Positions 1-11,429 of a stretch of DNA of 64,000 nt are shown in pieces; position 1 is the stretch's first letter, and each line of letters begins with the position of its first letter. Origin of the DNA: Irpex lacteus (lineage: Eukaryota > Basidiomycota > Agaricomycetes > Polyporales > Irpicaceae); NCBI GenBank assembly GCA_001986395.2, contig MQVO02000046.1, positions 97,816 through 161,815 of the forward strand. Direction: 5' to 3'. The position numbers were made by a program, and so were the translations under genes. The notes below the pieces were generated by a model. That model saw nothing but the letters and a program-made list of their open reading frames with translations. It ran no database searches and was not told the origin of the DNA.

Positions 1-47
1 CTGTCGTGAATGAATGAATAAGTGGGAGATGAAAAGATCAAGTCGAG

Positions 48-110
48 CTAGTACATGGATATCAGTTAGCAAACGATGAAATGGTATTGAAGTGGACTGG
101 GATCACATAC
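48..110 (-). other. Probable 5' UTR intron of the off-window gene
   Basis: On the minus strand the segment starts GTATGTG, contains CTAACTGAT and ends TACTAG. It is 63 nt long, which matches introns elsewhere in this window. It lies between the TATA box at 207-214 and the window edge with no start codon on either side, so it would interrupt a leader. Inference only. Confidence 0.4.
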
Positions 111-206
111 CGACCGGCACTGACTTGATTTGTGGCTAGCACGAGAAGAACGAAGGAGAGGAGGTGAACTCGGAGGGAGCTGAGGGATACCTATCCGAAG
201 TGAGGG

Positions 207-214
207 CTTATATA
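207..214 (-). promoter_or_regulatory. TATA box of a minus-strand gene leaving the left edge
   Basis: The minus strand reads TATATAAG here. About 100 bases downstream lies a well-formed intron (donor at 110, acceptor TACTAG ending at 48, with a CTAAC branch-like site). No ATG occurs between the TATA box and position 1 on the minus strand. I infer a core promoter and a spliced 5' UTR whose coding part lies outside the window. The gene cannot be identified. Confidence 0.5.
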
Positions 215-299
215 CACATCTCTGCCTTCTCATTCCAGACCTAGTAAGGGTGAGTATTGTGCGCTACGAACGGGACTGGGACGCGAAGGGAGGTTCGGG

Positions 300-780
300 C
301 TGCTGTGAAACTTTCGGTAACATCACGGTGATTCGCTCAACGTCAAGACGGACGCTGCTTCAGGTGGGCGACGGTCTGGAAGTGAGCTAGCCACCGCTGT
401 TTCTCGTCCAATAAACTGAAGCGTGGAGGATGTACAACGTACGCCCGCAATTTGTGAGCTATGCCAGCGTATGATCGAATCAACCTCAGAGCACGCAATC
501 ACGGTCCATAGATCCTAAAAACGAGAGGTGGATCAGTGAAGGAAGAGCCACGCTGTCCGAAACTTACGGGGAAAGTGTATGTGGAAGGCAAAAAAAGAGA
601 TGAATGAATGATCGCCACCGCCCAGGATTCATCAGTTCCGGGGACGCGGCTCGATCGGTGTGATGATAGCCACTTGTTTGGCCTCGGCGCTGTAGGTTAC
701 GACGGAGCAATCAGAGCACAATTCAGGTTGCACAAGCATTGAATGAGGTTTTCAGTGCAAAGATACTAGTACAATTACAT
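300..780. other. Intergenic, no feature seen
   Basis: No convincing open frame, repeat or RNA gene was seen. It lies between the promoter of the off-window gene and the 3' end of the gene at 847-1740, so it probably holds that gene's 3' UTR and terminator. Confidence 0.4.
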
Positions 781-846
781 TAGTTGACAGGTGTTCGAAA
801 CGCAAGTCTGAGTCTCAAATTATACTTGTCTGGCCTCGGCCTCTGC

Positions 847-1740
847 TCACGCCCGCTTTTGAGCCTCCTTCTCAACCTTTGCCGCACCTTCCTCAACCTT
901 TCCAGCGCCCTTAGCCACCTGCTTAGCTCCTTCGCTCTTCGCGTCCTCAGCTTTCGACTTTCCGTAGCCGAACCAACTGCCGAGCCACGCTCCCCAGCTC
1001 TGCTTCTCCTCCTGCACCTTCTGCGCGGCATGATCGTACGCATCGTGGGCTTTGTGCGCGGCATCGTTATAGGTTGCGGTTGCGCTGGCCTTGGCATGGT
1101 CGAGAGACTGTTGAGCAGACTGCTTGTATGCATCGATTTTGGCTTGGGCGGCAGCAGCTGCTGAGTCTGCTTCCGAGCGGGCTTGGTCGAGTTTGCCCTT
1201 AGCAGCACTCTAGAACATGTGAAGGACACGTTGAGCATCGCATTTGAAGAAGCGATATTCATCTCGAAAAGGTGCCTACCTTGGTGTCTTCGTACGCTCT
1301 CTCGCCCTCCTTCACCGCATCATGCGCTGTCGCAACACCAGCGTCCCTCAGCTCAGCGGCCTTCTGCTTGGCACGCTCTTCATCAGCCTTCCTCTGATCG
1401 TGGGGGTGCACCTGAGCGCCACTCTGTTGCGTGTACCACCAGCCGCCAACAGCTGCTGCTGTTCCGCCGACGAGGTACAGGAAGGTGTTGTTCGAGCTCG
1501 GTTTGTCGACCTTAGGTATGCTCGGTTTGTCATTGGGTAGGGGCTTGTCAGTCGGGTGTTGAGGGTCCGGAATAGTAGCCATAGTCCGTGCACGCTGATT
1601 GTGGCCAAGATGTTAGCGACCACAGCTCATCGAGTTGGACATTGATGGAGACAAACCAAAGCACTAGCAGCAACGGGCGTACGCGCTACTGATGCGCCTG
1701 CTATGGCACGTGGAGCTTGGGAGCGAATGATGGCAGACAT
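847..1740 (-). CDS. Putative mitochondrial membrane-anchored LEA-like protein, 253 aa
   Basis: Three exons (1740-1657, 1594-1280, 1209-847) join in frame; the introns are 62 and 70 nt with GT-AG ends. The first 33 residues are rich in Arg, Ala and Ser with no acidic residue, like a mitochondrial presequence. A single hydrophobic stretch at about residues 55-70 (FLYLVGGTAAAVGGWWY) follows. The C-terminal two thirds is Ala/Lys/Glu-rich, with recurring AKS/AKG/AAKVE units and a SWGAWLGSWFGYG insert, resembling LEA or apolipoprotein-type amphipathic helices. Some fungal proteins of this look carry the label 'calcofluor white hypersensitive protein', but I cannot confirm homology. Function is unknown; a stress-related mitochondrial role is inference. 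The gene model is more certain than the role. Confidence 0.72.
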
Positions 1741-2275
1741 GTTCAAGATCGTGGTCGTCGTTGAGAGCGTTGAGGAGAGGGGAATGGATATGTTGTGGGA
1801 AATTCAGATGAGAACGAGCTCGCCTTTTGAACGTGGTTGATCTCCGATGACGACACGCTGTCGCTGGCACATGCAATGACGTACTTTGCACCTACAGTAA
1901 CCCCACACGTTGGATATTTATGGAAGGGCGCATCAATTCACACGCCGCAGTCCTTTGACACCAACGTCCACAAAAGGGTTTTTTAAGTTCATCAACGTGT
2001 CCTCGGCCGATGCTTGTCCATGCCCTAGGGCCTGCTCTTAAACCCTGCGCTAATTTTAGGTATACTTATACTCAAGTTGTTCTGGCGTGAAATGTATGTC
2101 GGAAAGTTGATGCCAGTGCTCATGCTATCCAACTCAGAGTACAAAACAAGCAGTCGCATGGGGTGTACTCTGCACTTCACCGTGACTTGACTGAGCCCAA
2201 CGGTCGCGACATAGTATGGTAAGTACCAAGCTCTGCTCTTACACTTCAGCACTCTGACAACCATCATGCCACTTA

Positions 2276-2587
2276 TCAACTCAGAGAAGTACGTGCAGTG
2301 CCAGCGGACAACGCGCGTTCGCCAACCTCACGTGTTATCACCGCTGGATCATCCTGCTTAAACTTCTTCATGTCTATCGTGGCAGTGGATGCGTTTGAGG
2401 GCCTCCATCGTATCAAAATATCCTTGATTACGGTGCCTAATGACCGATCTACCCATTTCGCATTAGAGAATCTGACACGATGAGGTTGCAGAGTGCGGCA
2501 TATATAACGACTAACACATCGGCGACAGTTCTGTAGCTCACTCAAGTTCACCTCTTCTCCTGCGCTGGCCGCTTGTTTTATTGACAC
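2276..2587 (-). other. Open frame of doubtful status between two genes
   Basis: A 103-codon minus-strand frame with ordinary composition lies between the LEA-like gene and the secreted-protein gene. It has no recognised motif, no paralogue here and no clear promoter. Alternative splice sites inside it give equally plausible short products. It could be a small gene, part of the 5' region of the gene at 2727, or chance. The rest of 1741-2726 holds nothing I can name. Confidence 0.15.
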
Positions 2588-2726
2588 TGGCTGGTACGTT
2601 TCTCCTATCTCACACTATCTGGTACTGACCGTTTGCAGTCTTTTAGTTCGTTTTACGCGTATACTAGCACCGCCAATTGCCCACCCTACGTCTCATACAC
2701 ACTCATTCACCCCTTTCTACGACACA

Positions 2727-3776
2727 ATGCGCACATCATCTGCCAGTCTTCTCCTTGCCATCCTATACCTTGCGACTTCGGCTTTCTCCGCCCCTGCACG
2801 TTCATTGTCTTCCCTACACGACTCAGAGTTAGGCAGGCGCAGGATCCCCCTGAATGCTCTCTCTCCAGATGCCGTCAGTCGCCTCTTCCCGAACGGAGTT
2901 CCAAGCCCCACCGACCCTCTACCTCAGCCTACGTTCACTGATAACGTCCAATCAGCGCCGCCTGCTCACCTGCACATCTTTGCCGATACCCTTCGTAACT
3001 TCGGCGGTGGTCACGTTATTGCAAACCGTCAGGACGGTGAAGACGGAGGAAGCGGGGCGCTGGGCACTCTGGGAGTGAAACAGATAGTAGGTAATCAAGC
3101 ATCTCCGGAGCTCAAAGCCGCGGTTGGAACCCTTAGGTCAATCCTCGGGCTTGGGTGAGCTTTTTCTTATGCTCGATCTGTCAATGGTTGAAGGCTAATC
3201 AGAGTTTTCGTCTCGTATGGACAGACATCATGACGCCACCCAATCGCATCCAGCAGCTCCCGCCCCTCCAGCGTTCCCACAGTCCACTTTGCCATCTACA
3301 CCGGCCAAACGAGATCACCAACCATACCCACTTTCCAAGCTTCAACAAAGCGGTGCCTTGGAACAGTTGAAGTTCTCTCCCAACTTCGCATCGGAGTTCG
3401 ATGACGCGTTGCATAACGAAGTAATTTTGCCTCAGTCTGCAGCCACGGAGACCCGGCTCCAACCTACCAGAATTGTGAAAGTGGTACGAAGGAGGAAAGG
3501 TCTGGATCTAGAGAGGAGGGAGCCGGCGATACACATCGGCGTGAATGCCCCCTTCCTGAGCAATATCCCGAATAAGTGAATGATTCATACGTACCACAAG
3601 CTATCATACACTGGCTAATTACCTTCTTCAGTGCACCCCCGGTTACGTTAACGACAACTACAGTAACTGTAACGCCGACGCCGACCCCAATCGATTGTAA
3701 GCACCCGGATATCTCCAACGACGAGCAGCTCAAGGCCTGTGGGCTCGTACGGTGCATAGGCTTCGGTTGTATCTAA
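2727..3776 (+). CDS. Secreted protein with Cys-rich C-terminal tail, 307 aa
   Basis: Exons 2727-3154, 3225-3575 and 3632-3776 join in frame (70- and 56-nt GT-AG introns, both phase 2). The product starts with a classical signal peptide (MRTSSASLLLAILYLATSAF, then SAPARS), so it should enter the secretory pathway. The middle is Pro/Ser/Gln-rich without a recognisable fold. A Thr/Val/Pro run (TTTTVTVTPTPTP) like an O-glycosylated linker precedes a short tail with four cysteines (residues in order C-K-H-P, K-A-C-G, V-R-C-I, F-G-C-I-stop), which could form two disulfides. I do not recognise the family. A cell-wall or effector-like small domain on a stalk is inference. The first ATG of the open frame was chosen because it gives the signal peptide. 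Confidence 0.72.
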
Positions 3777-3964
3777 TAAGTAATACTGAGTGACACGAAA
3801 ACATGTTCAAGCATGTAGTGTAACATGTGCCCGTCTCTGGAACTTGTCGTCGAGAGTACTTGCAGATGCTTTGCTCAGAGGACGACACACGCGGCAAGGG
3901 CGAGTATTTTATTAGGGTATATAATAATGAATATATGATTGTGGACATCGCACTCCGCATCTCT

Positions 3965-5449
3965 TCACCTTGAATGTGCCGGCAGGGCGATACCGCCAGG
4001 GCTCAGTGTATCAAGCTTATCCTGTCTCTTCCCTCCCATCTTGGGCCTGCATCCAAATCCCCGGGGATCCCCACTCTCTCGCCACTTACGCAAAGTAGCG
4101 AAAGGCGCATCCATGAACATAGCTATCTGCCCTATCGTGCCGATAACCCTGTTGTCATACTCTATCCAATACAGATGGATCTGTCGGGCGGCCTCAATTT
4201 CCTCTGAGGTATGAGAGCCGACGCGTTCTTCCTTGAGACGTTCCCGCGTCATGTCCCACAGTTTCTTCTCCACCGAGGTCAGCTTCCTGAATCTCGCCTC
4301 GCCAGATCGCCAGGCCAGGTACAGCGTCAGAGAATCTCGGACGTTGGAAAACGTGTTGCCGAACCGCACGGCGGGCCAGCCTTCGATAGTGACACCATAC
4401 CGCTTGGTAATCGCCTCGTCAAATATGCGATACTGCACGCGCATCGGGCGTGTTCCTGGTCTTCGCGTTGCCTCACCTTCAGATATGTGTCAGTGCCAGT
4501 GATCGTCATTAGGAACACCCACAGTAGAGACATAGAGATGTGAGAATGGACACTGACGTAATTTCTGAGACATAAGTTCGTGTGTGGCACGTTGCACGTC
4601 GTACACGTCGGGCATAAAGGCGTAGTCGAGCGGAGCGCCATTCACGTCTCGTATAGTATCCTTGGGGTCGTTTGAGAATTTCGCGAGCAACTCCCGGATG
4701 TGTTCGATGCTCATATCCTTCGCCAGAGGTCGCATTCCTTTGGCCTTATAGGTATGTATTTGCATGGCCTTTGCGATATCCTGCAGCGAACTCTGGAACT
4801 TCTCCTTCCAGAAGCCCTCTACGTAGTGCGAGCTCTGAAACACCATCGGCTCCTTCTCCGAACGCCTCAATATAACCAGTGCATACTCTAACTCCTTGTA
4901 TTCTTTCAGCCCCTCTAGCTATGCAGCGGGCACAAATACTTGTCAGTACTGGGAACTTAGTAGGGGGGCGGTGAGACGCACAAGCCACTGAATATTGCCT
5001 ATTTGACGTGTAGTTTTTCCCGAATGGGCCTTTATGCGGGCGACTGCTTCTTGGTATGCGGTCTCCGTGGCGGACACACGCTCCTCTTCGCTCATAGCCA
5101 TCCACCGCTCGCGCAGTGCACGTACACCATCGGGGTCGCCGATCAACAGACGTTTTTGACCCTTCGGTAAGGCTAGTAACTTTGGGTAAGCTTTCTCGAG
5201 GAAACATTCAGCAATATTTCCCAACGCACCGTCGTTCAACCGCTTCACCTCCTGGACACAGAAGAGGTGGTAGCGCGAAGGAAGTCTGCCTATGATTATC
5301 TTGGTTTTTCGTGGACTTGGAGGCGGTTTCTTTGTGGGATTTGAGGATTCAGAGGACAGCATAGGAGGAGTTTGAGACTGAATGCACGATACTAGTCCTG
5401 GAGATCGCCTGGGCCGGAGCTGTGGTCTGCAGAGTGTACGTGCAAACAT
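3965..5449 (-). CDS. Tandem family copy 1: HMG-box-like N-terminus plus conserved C-terminal module, 427 aa
   Basis: Exons 5449-5230, 5172-4982, 4918-4558 and 4476-3965 join in frame; introns are 57, 63 and 81 nt. The N-terminal third resembles an HMG box: SRYHLFCVQEVKRLND, then a downstream RALRERWMAMSEEERVSAT stretch of the W..MS.EE type. The middle has FWKEKFQSS and a helical region. The C-terminus carries IGTIGQIAMFMDAPF and LRKWRESGDPR, kept nearly unchanged in all three copies. Intron 1 is in frame and can be mistaken for coding sequence; its role as an intron follows from copies 2 and 3, where the same splice sites flank sequence that is out of frame or shorter. The start at MFARTL is the first Met shared in position with copy 2. 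DNA binding is inference; the C-terminal module is not recognised. Confidence 0.75.
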
Positions 5450-5801
5450 TATAGGCAGGCTGCAGCGTCACGGTTCTGGTTTAAGTCATATCGGCGCTCA
5501 CATAACCACCGGGTGCTGATGAAGTTGCTGCAGCAATCTTGACACTCTCCTGTAGCAGCTCTATTTTGTGCGACAACAACTTGACTCGCAAAGGATCCTC
5601 CAAGTAACGCTGAGAGGCTACTGAGATGACACCTGTATAACAGCCTGAGGGAAGACGCGCAAAAGAGGTGAATGTGGAACATTTGAGTGTGTAACTTATG
5701 TACTATAGGGTAGTGGGTATGACTGTATACATGAGGGTACGTAACACTTCGCATCCTTGACTGTTTCCCCGCATTCTGAATGTCCTAGCGTAGCGTACTT
5801 A
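5450..5801. other. Duplicated spacer/promoter upstream of copy 1
   Basis: This spacer is partly alike to those upstream of copies 2 and 3 (7204-7628 and 9055-9326). All share a segment whose minus strand reads AACCAGAACC just before the start codon. The promoter region was therefore duplicated along with the genes. No TATA box is obvious. Confidence 0.5.
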
Positions 5802-7203
5802 TCAAGCATTTGTCATTTTTTGCCCCTGGTTTAGTCTGATACTAGATATACGCGGATCTCCACTCTCCTGCCACTTGCGCAATACGGCGAACGGCGCGTC
5901 CATGAACATGGCGATTTGACCAATCGTTCCGATAACCTTATTGTCATAATCTATCCAATGCAGATGGATCCGTCGGGCGATCTCAATTTCTTCTGAGGTA
6001 TGAGAGCCGACGCGTTCTTGCTTGAGACGTTCTCGCGTCACGTCCCATAGTGTCTTCTCCGCCGGGGTCAGCTTCTTGAATCTCGCCTCGCCGGATCTCC
6101 AGGCAAGATACAGCATCAGAGCATCGTGCACGTTGCGAGTGGAAGAGGCGAACGGCACGGCGGGCCAGCCTTCGATGGTAATTCCATACTCCTTGGTAAT
6201 TACCTCGTCAAATTGGCGATATTGCATGCGCGGCGGGCGTTTTCGTAGGTTTCCCGTGGCTTCCCCTTCAGATGTGAGTCAGTGATCGTTGCGTCGTATA
6301 GGAACACATGCGGCAGAAGAACTGAGACGCAGGAGAGGGAAAACTGACAAAGCTTTTGAGATATAAGTTTGTGTGTGGCACACAGTACATCTTGCATGTC
6401 GGGCATAAAATCGTAGTCGAGCAGTCCACCGTCCACGTCTCGTTTAAAAGTCTTGGGGCCGTCTGGGAATTTCGCGAGCAACTCCCGAATGTGTTCGATG
6501 CTCATATCTTTCGCCAGAGGTCGCAATCTCTTGGCCTTATAGGTATGTGCTTGCATGGCCTTTGCGATCCCCTCAAGTGAGCTCTGGAACTTCTCCTTCC
6601 AGAAGTCATCTACGTAGTGCGAGCTCCGAAACACCATCGGCTCCTTCTCTGAACGTGTCAATACGACCAGTGCATACTCTGACTCCCTGTGTCCCTTCAC
6701 TCCCTCTAGCTATGCGACGGGCACGAAAACTTGTCAGTGCTATGAATTTAGTAAAGGGGACAGTAGACGCACAAGCCACTGAATGTTGCCTATCTTCCGA
6801 GTAGTTCTTCCCGGACGGGCCTTCGAGCGGGTGACTGCTTCTTGGTATCCGGTCTCCGTGGCGGACACACGCTCCTCTTCGCTCATAGCCAACCACCGCT
6901 CGCGTAGTGCACGTACACCATTGTGGTCGCCCATTAACATGTGTTTTTGACCCTTTGGTAAGGCTAGTAACTTTGAGTCAGCCTTCTTGAGACAACAGTC
7001 AGTAATTTCCCCCACACACCGTCGTTCAACCGCTTCAACTCCTGAGCGCAGAAGACTGTCCAGCGCGAAGGAAGCTTGCTGTATGTGGACAGTTTCTTTG
7101 TGGGTTTTAAGGATTCAGAGGGCAGCATGGAAAGAGTTCGAGACTGATTCCGGGATACTGGAGATCGCCTGGGCTGGAGCCGTGATCTGCAGAGTGCAAA
7201 CAT
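5802..7203 (-). CDS. Tandem family copy 2: HMG-box-like N-terminus, 399 aa
   Basis: Exons 7203-7020, 6963-6773, 6709-6349 and 6265-5802 join in frame with the same intron phases (1, 0, 1) as copies 1 and 3. Intron 1 is 56 nt, one base shorter than in copy 1, so reading through it looks like a frameshift; splicing removes the problem and the gene appears intact. Conserved parts are KLPSRW...CAQELKRLND, RALRERWLAMSEEERVSAT, FWKEKFQSSLEGIAKAMQ and the C-terminal IGTIGQIAMFMDAPF / LRKWQESGDPR module. It is closest to copy 1 and more distant from copy 3. The N-terminus is shorter than in copy 1 by about a dozen residues. Function unknown; nucleic-acid binding is possible. Confidence 0.75.
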
Positions 7204-7628
7204 TACGGGGCTACACTGGCAGTCACGGTTCTGGTTCAAGTTATATAAGCGCCCATATAACCTCAAATATTCATCGAGCGCCGCTGCCAGTACTAGTGAC
7301 CTTGTTGCAGTCATTTTGACTCTCTCCTACAGCTCTACCTTGTGCGACGACGACGACAAGAGGAACAGGACAATGATGTTGGTTCTAATCTAACCAGCAT
7401 TGACTCGCAAGTTCCCTCTAAGTAACGCTGTGACTCGGAGGCTACCGAGATGACACAGATGACTGTCCTGAGGGAGGACGCACATAAAAGGTTGCCGTGC
7501 AACGTTTGAGTGTGTAATTTAAATACTATATAGCAGTGGGTATGACTGTGTACATGAGGGCCCATGATACTTACTATCGTTGGCTCTGTTTCCCCGAATT
7601 CTGGCTGTCCTAGCGGAGCGGTGCCGTA

Positions 7629-9054
7629 CTATGTATTTGTCGGTTTTCGCCCCTGGGCGAGGTCCAGTTTGATACCTGACGCACGCGGATCCCCACTCTC
7701 CTGCCACTTGCGCAATAAAACGAACGGCGCGTCCATGAACATAGCGATCTGATCGACAGTGCCAATAGCCTTGTGGTCGAAGTCGAGAAGATAGGCAGGC
7801 ATATACTTGGCGACACTCCCGTCCAAGTAACTAGCGCCATACGTAGCAGCGCGTTCTTTTTTGAGGCGTGCGCGTGTCTCGTCCCATTGTCTTTTTTCTT
7901 CCTCAGAGAGCTTCCTGAACTTCGTCGAGCCGGACTTCCACGCATGATAGAGCGTCAGGGTCTCTCGCATATTGGATTGCCATGATAGAGGGACGAACTG
8001 AACCGGAGGCCAATTTTCGATTATGATCCCGTATTTCTTAGTGATCTTTTCGTCGAACTTGGTGTATTGCATTCGCGTTGTGGGACTTCCTGTGTGCTCG
8101 CCTTTTGAGCGGAATATTTTCGATGTTAGTTATGGTTCTTTGGTATGTAATGGTGAGACGGAAATGGAGACTGACGAAGCTTTCGTGTTATCATGTCCGT
8201 CAATGTAATGCCCACGTCTAATTTCGTGGGGGTGCGGTCGTAGTCGCGCAAGGTGTTCAAGCCGCGGGTGCGCTCGGCTTTCGGCAGCGTCTGTAACATT
8301 TCTTGAAGCTCTTCAACGCTTAATTCCCTCGCTGAAGGTCGTATCCTCTGCGCTGTATTGATATAATGCTTCATTTCCTTTGCGGTGTCTTCGAGTGAGG
8401 TTTGGAACTTGTCCTTCCAGAAGTCCTGCACGTGATGCGAGCTATGAAACACGGTTGGCTCTTTCTCTGCTCGTGTTACCATCACAATTGCGAACTCCGA
8501 TCCCTTATATTCCTTCAACAACTCCAGCTATGGGATATTTCCTTAGTAGTGAGTACCTAAACGAACGGATTGACGGACGCACACGTTCTCCAATCTGGCG
8601 TATGAGGCGAGCAGTTTGGGTCGTCCCTGAACGAGTTAAGCGTGCAAGTGTTTGTTGGTATCCATCTTCCGTAGCAGCCACTTGCTCGTCTTTGCTCATC
8701 GCAAACCACCGTTCGCGTATTGAGCGTCGGATTTCAGGAGCAGTGGATATGTGGTGCTTTTGGCCCGGTGGTAAGCCTGTTGGTATCAGATCAGTCTCAT
8801 AGACAGAGAGAACAGGCTTCGTCCGACTCACCTTCCGATTCGTTCAGCCGCTTCAGCTCCTGACCAAGAAAAATCCAATAGCGCGAAGGTTTGGCTGATT
8901 TTGTTTTTCGAGACGGCATTGGTGCCACAGGATGGGACTGGGAGGCGGAAGGGGACTGCAGGGAATTAAAGGCTTGCTCGGAAAGAGTTCGAAGTTGAGA
9001 ACAGAGTAGTGATGAGCCCATGAGCTGTGGTCGTGGTCTACAATGTGCCAACAT
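7629..9054 (-). CDS. Tandem family copy 3: HMG-box-like N-terminus, 413 aa
   Basis: Exons 9054-8832, 8776-8583, 8527-8176 and 8101-7629 join in frame (introns 55, 55 and 74 nt). This is the most diverged copy. It keeps the HMG-like core (SRYWIFLGQELKRLNE, then SIRERWFAMSKDEQVAAT), the FWKDKFQTSLEDTAKEM helix and the C-terminal IGTVDQIAMFMDAPF / LRKWQESGDPR block. Its first intron, starting GTGAGT, is the clearest of the family and defines the splice pattern of the other two. It is probably the oldest member of the array (inference from divergence). The neighbour on the right is the WD-repeat gene, transcribed away from it. Confidence 0.74.
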
Positions 9055-9326
9055 CGTGTGTCGGTGGCTACAGTCTCGAATTCCTAATGAGTATAATGTT
9101 GTCAACGTTCTGGTTCTGGTTTAAGCTATGTAGGCGCCCATATAGGCCGCGATCGCCTGTGATCTTACCGCAACGATCTTGACCTCGTCGTCCAGCCTCT
9201 CTTCGAACGAACGGCGTCCCACGGCACCCAATAGCGCAGATACTACCGTCACAATTGGCCGTATTCTGATCAAGAGCGACTTTAAAAGTAAACAGTGCAT
9301 CTGCGCAACGTCCAAAGACTAACGGT

Positions 9327-10711
9327 ATGACACAAACAACTGTTCTGCAATACGAAGCACCATGTGAGTTTGACTCTGTATCACAAACTTCTTGCGTAAT
9401 GACAGTCTTCAGGGCCTGTATATGCGATGGACTGGTGCAAGACCCCTGCACCGGGGCAACAACTACGACCAAGGTCCTCATTCCGACTCGGACTCGGCTC
9501 GATCACAGAAGACTTCAACAACCACATCGCCGTCGTTGGTCTTCAAGACGAACGCGTGCTGGTGGAAGATGACTACGCGGACAACTATTCTGATTTTGTG
9601 ACACTCGTCGAGGTACAGCATGGATACCCTGCGACCAGCCTCCAGTGGCAGCCGGCGAATGCGGTCTCGTTCAATTGGAGTCAGAAGGTGGGAACGTCGG
9701 AGTTGTTGGCGACCACGGGAGATGCGTTGAGGGTGTTCGAGTACACGTCGGATAACTCTCCGTCTGTATCGAGTTATGTAGGACGACCACCATCGAATAA
9801 CGGGCACAGGCTGAGCGTACGCGCGGCACTTTCTGGGGTACGTCCTGTGCTGTGCTTGCGATATAGATATCTAATTCTTCTCACAATAGCAAAGTAAAGT
9901 CCAAAACCATTCAACAGGTGCACCGTTGACCAACTTCTCATGGAACGAGAAGTCACCGAACCTTGTCGTCACATCTTCAATCGACACAACATGTACCGTG
10001 TGGAACATCGATACCTCAACCGCGATCACTCAACTCATCGCACACGACCGAGAAGTCTACGACGTCGCTTGGCTCCCAGGCTCAACAGATATATTCGTCT
10101 CCGTCGGAGCAGACGGTTCACTACGCGCCTTCGACCTCCGCTCGCTCGAACACTCAACCATCCTCTACGAAACCCCCGCACCCAAAGCCACAGCACCTCC
10201 CCCAGCCTCTCCATCCTCTTCCGCTCGACCACTCACCTCGCCCCTCCTCCGCATCGCCTTCAACCCCACAGACTCCAACTACATGGCGACCTTCCACCAA
10301 GACGGCAGCGAAATCCAGATCCTCGACATGCGCAGCCCCGGTCAGCCCGTCATGGAACTCCGTGCCCATCGTGCACCAGTGAACGCTCTCTCCTGGGGAA
10401 TGTCCGACACCCCCCTCCTCGCCACCGCCGGCGATGACTCCCAACTACTCCTCTGGGACCTCGCCCCTTTGACGAGCTTACCTGCGGCGAGTCCCAGGCA
10501 TAGTGCGACTGGTCTGAGCGCAAGTCCCAGACCGGATGTCAAGAAGAGGGTGCTGAGCGATCCGGTGATGGCATATACGGGTCCTGCGGAAATTACGAAT
10601 CTGGCGTGGAGTCCGCAGATTGGGGCGATGTCGATGAATACGGGGCATTCGACGGCGGGCGAGTGGATTGCGGTGGCGATGGGGAAGACGGTGAAGGCGT
10701 TGAAGGTTTGA
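9327..10711 (+). CDS. WD40-repeat protein of the DCAF7/WDR68 (AN11/TTG1) type, 427 aa
   Basis: Exons 9327-9363, 9413-9837 and 9890-10711 join in frame. Splicing exon 1 to exon 2 creates the family signature YEAPWPVYAMDWC. Further diagnostic stretches are FNNHIAVVGLQDE, GAPLTNFSWNE, TSSIDTTCTVWNI, QLIAHDREVYDVAWLPG and VSVGADGSLRAFDLRSLEHS, followed by HRAPVNALSWGM, DDSQLLLWDLAPL and a final strand. Known relatives are seven-bladed propeller scaffolds that bind DYRK-type kinases and CUL4-DDB1, acting in nucleus and cytoplasm. Compared with the usual family size (about 340 residues) this one is longer because of Pro/Ser/Ala-rich inserts near residues 235-255 and 335-370. The first ATG in exon 1 gives the conserved N-terminus. 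High confidence in family; the partners in this fungus are inference. Confidence 0.93.
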
Positions 10712-11429
10712 AATGGCGAGGCAGGCGAGGTGGTATTGCTGTATTCTTGTGGACAGTGTATTGAGAATCTTGGATCTAGAGAATGTACGAAGTAGATATG
10801 CGCATTAGCGCACCGTCAGACGAATTGTTCTATGGGCGCCTTTGTTCCTTGAATTGGCACATCCACCTCCGTTCGCTTGGACATCCCTCATGCATGTCTC
10901 CAGATCCTCGACACCATGCACATCATAGCTCAAGCCCAAGTCCATGAAAGACATACCAGCAACAATCGGTCTCTGTTTGAGTCGGCAGAGATCGAGCAGC
11001 TGCGAGTCGTTCAAGCCCGAGGAGGGCGTGGAATGGTGTCGACGTTCCTGTACGCTAACATCATACCTTTGATTTTGTGTAGGACCTTGGATATCACGAC
11101 GCTCTAGAGTCAATGAGCATTGCGACGGCTTTTGCATTCGCATCTCACAAAATTACCACACTCTTCGACATATCATTGTTATTCATTGGGTAGCTCGAAC
11201 ACCGGGCAAGTACAAATCTCTGTCGTCGTATTTCGAGCTCAAACTACGCGCCAAGCAGCATGCAACTGGCCTCTTGACTAACTAACGACTTGAATCAGGC
11301 ACCTCCATATGAGAGAGGTCCTACGTACATCTGTGTCCCACCAGTTGTAAGTATCACCATGCCATTTAGTCCATATACACACTACTCACTTCATTTCATG
11401 TCATCTATCACGTACTACTCGCCCGCGTC
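10712..11429. other. Intergenic, no feature seen
   Basis: This gap separates the 3' ends of two convergent genes (WD-repeat + and small secreted -). A 112-codon minus-strand frame at 10805-11143 has no motif or splice support, and I regard it as chance. Confidence 0.4.

Noticed and set aside
6964..7019. Apparent one-base frameshift in tandem family copy 2
   Set aside because: The shift lies inside a GT-AG intron shared by all three copies; splicing restores the frame.
10805..11143. 112-codon minus-strand frame after the WD-repeat gene
   Set aside because: No family mark, splice support or paralogue; it lies where the 3' UTR of the WD gene is expected.
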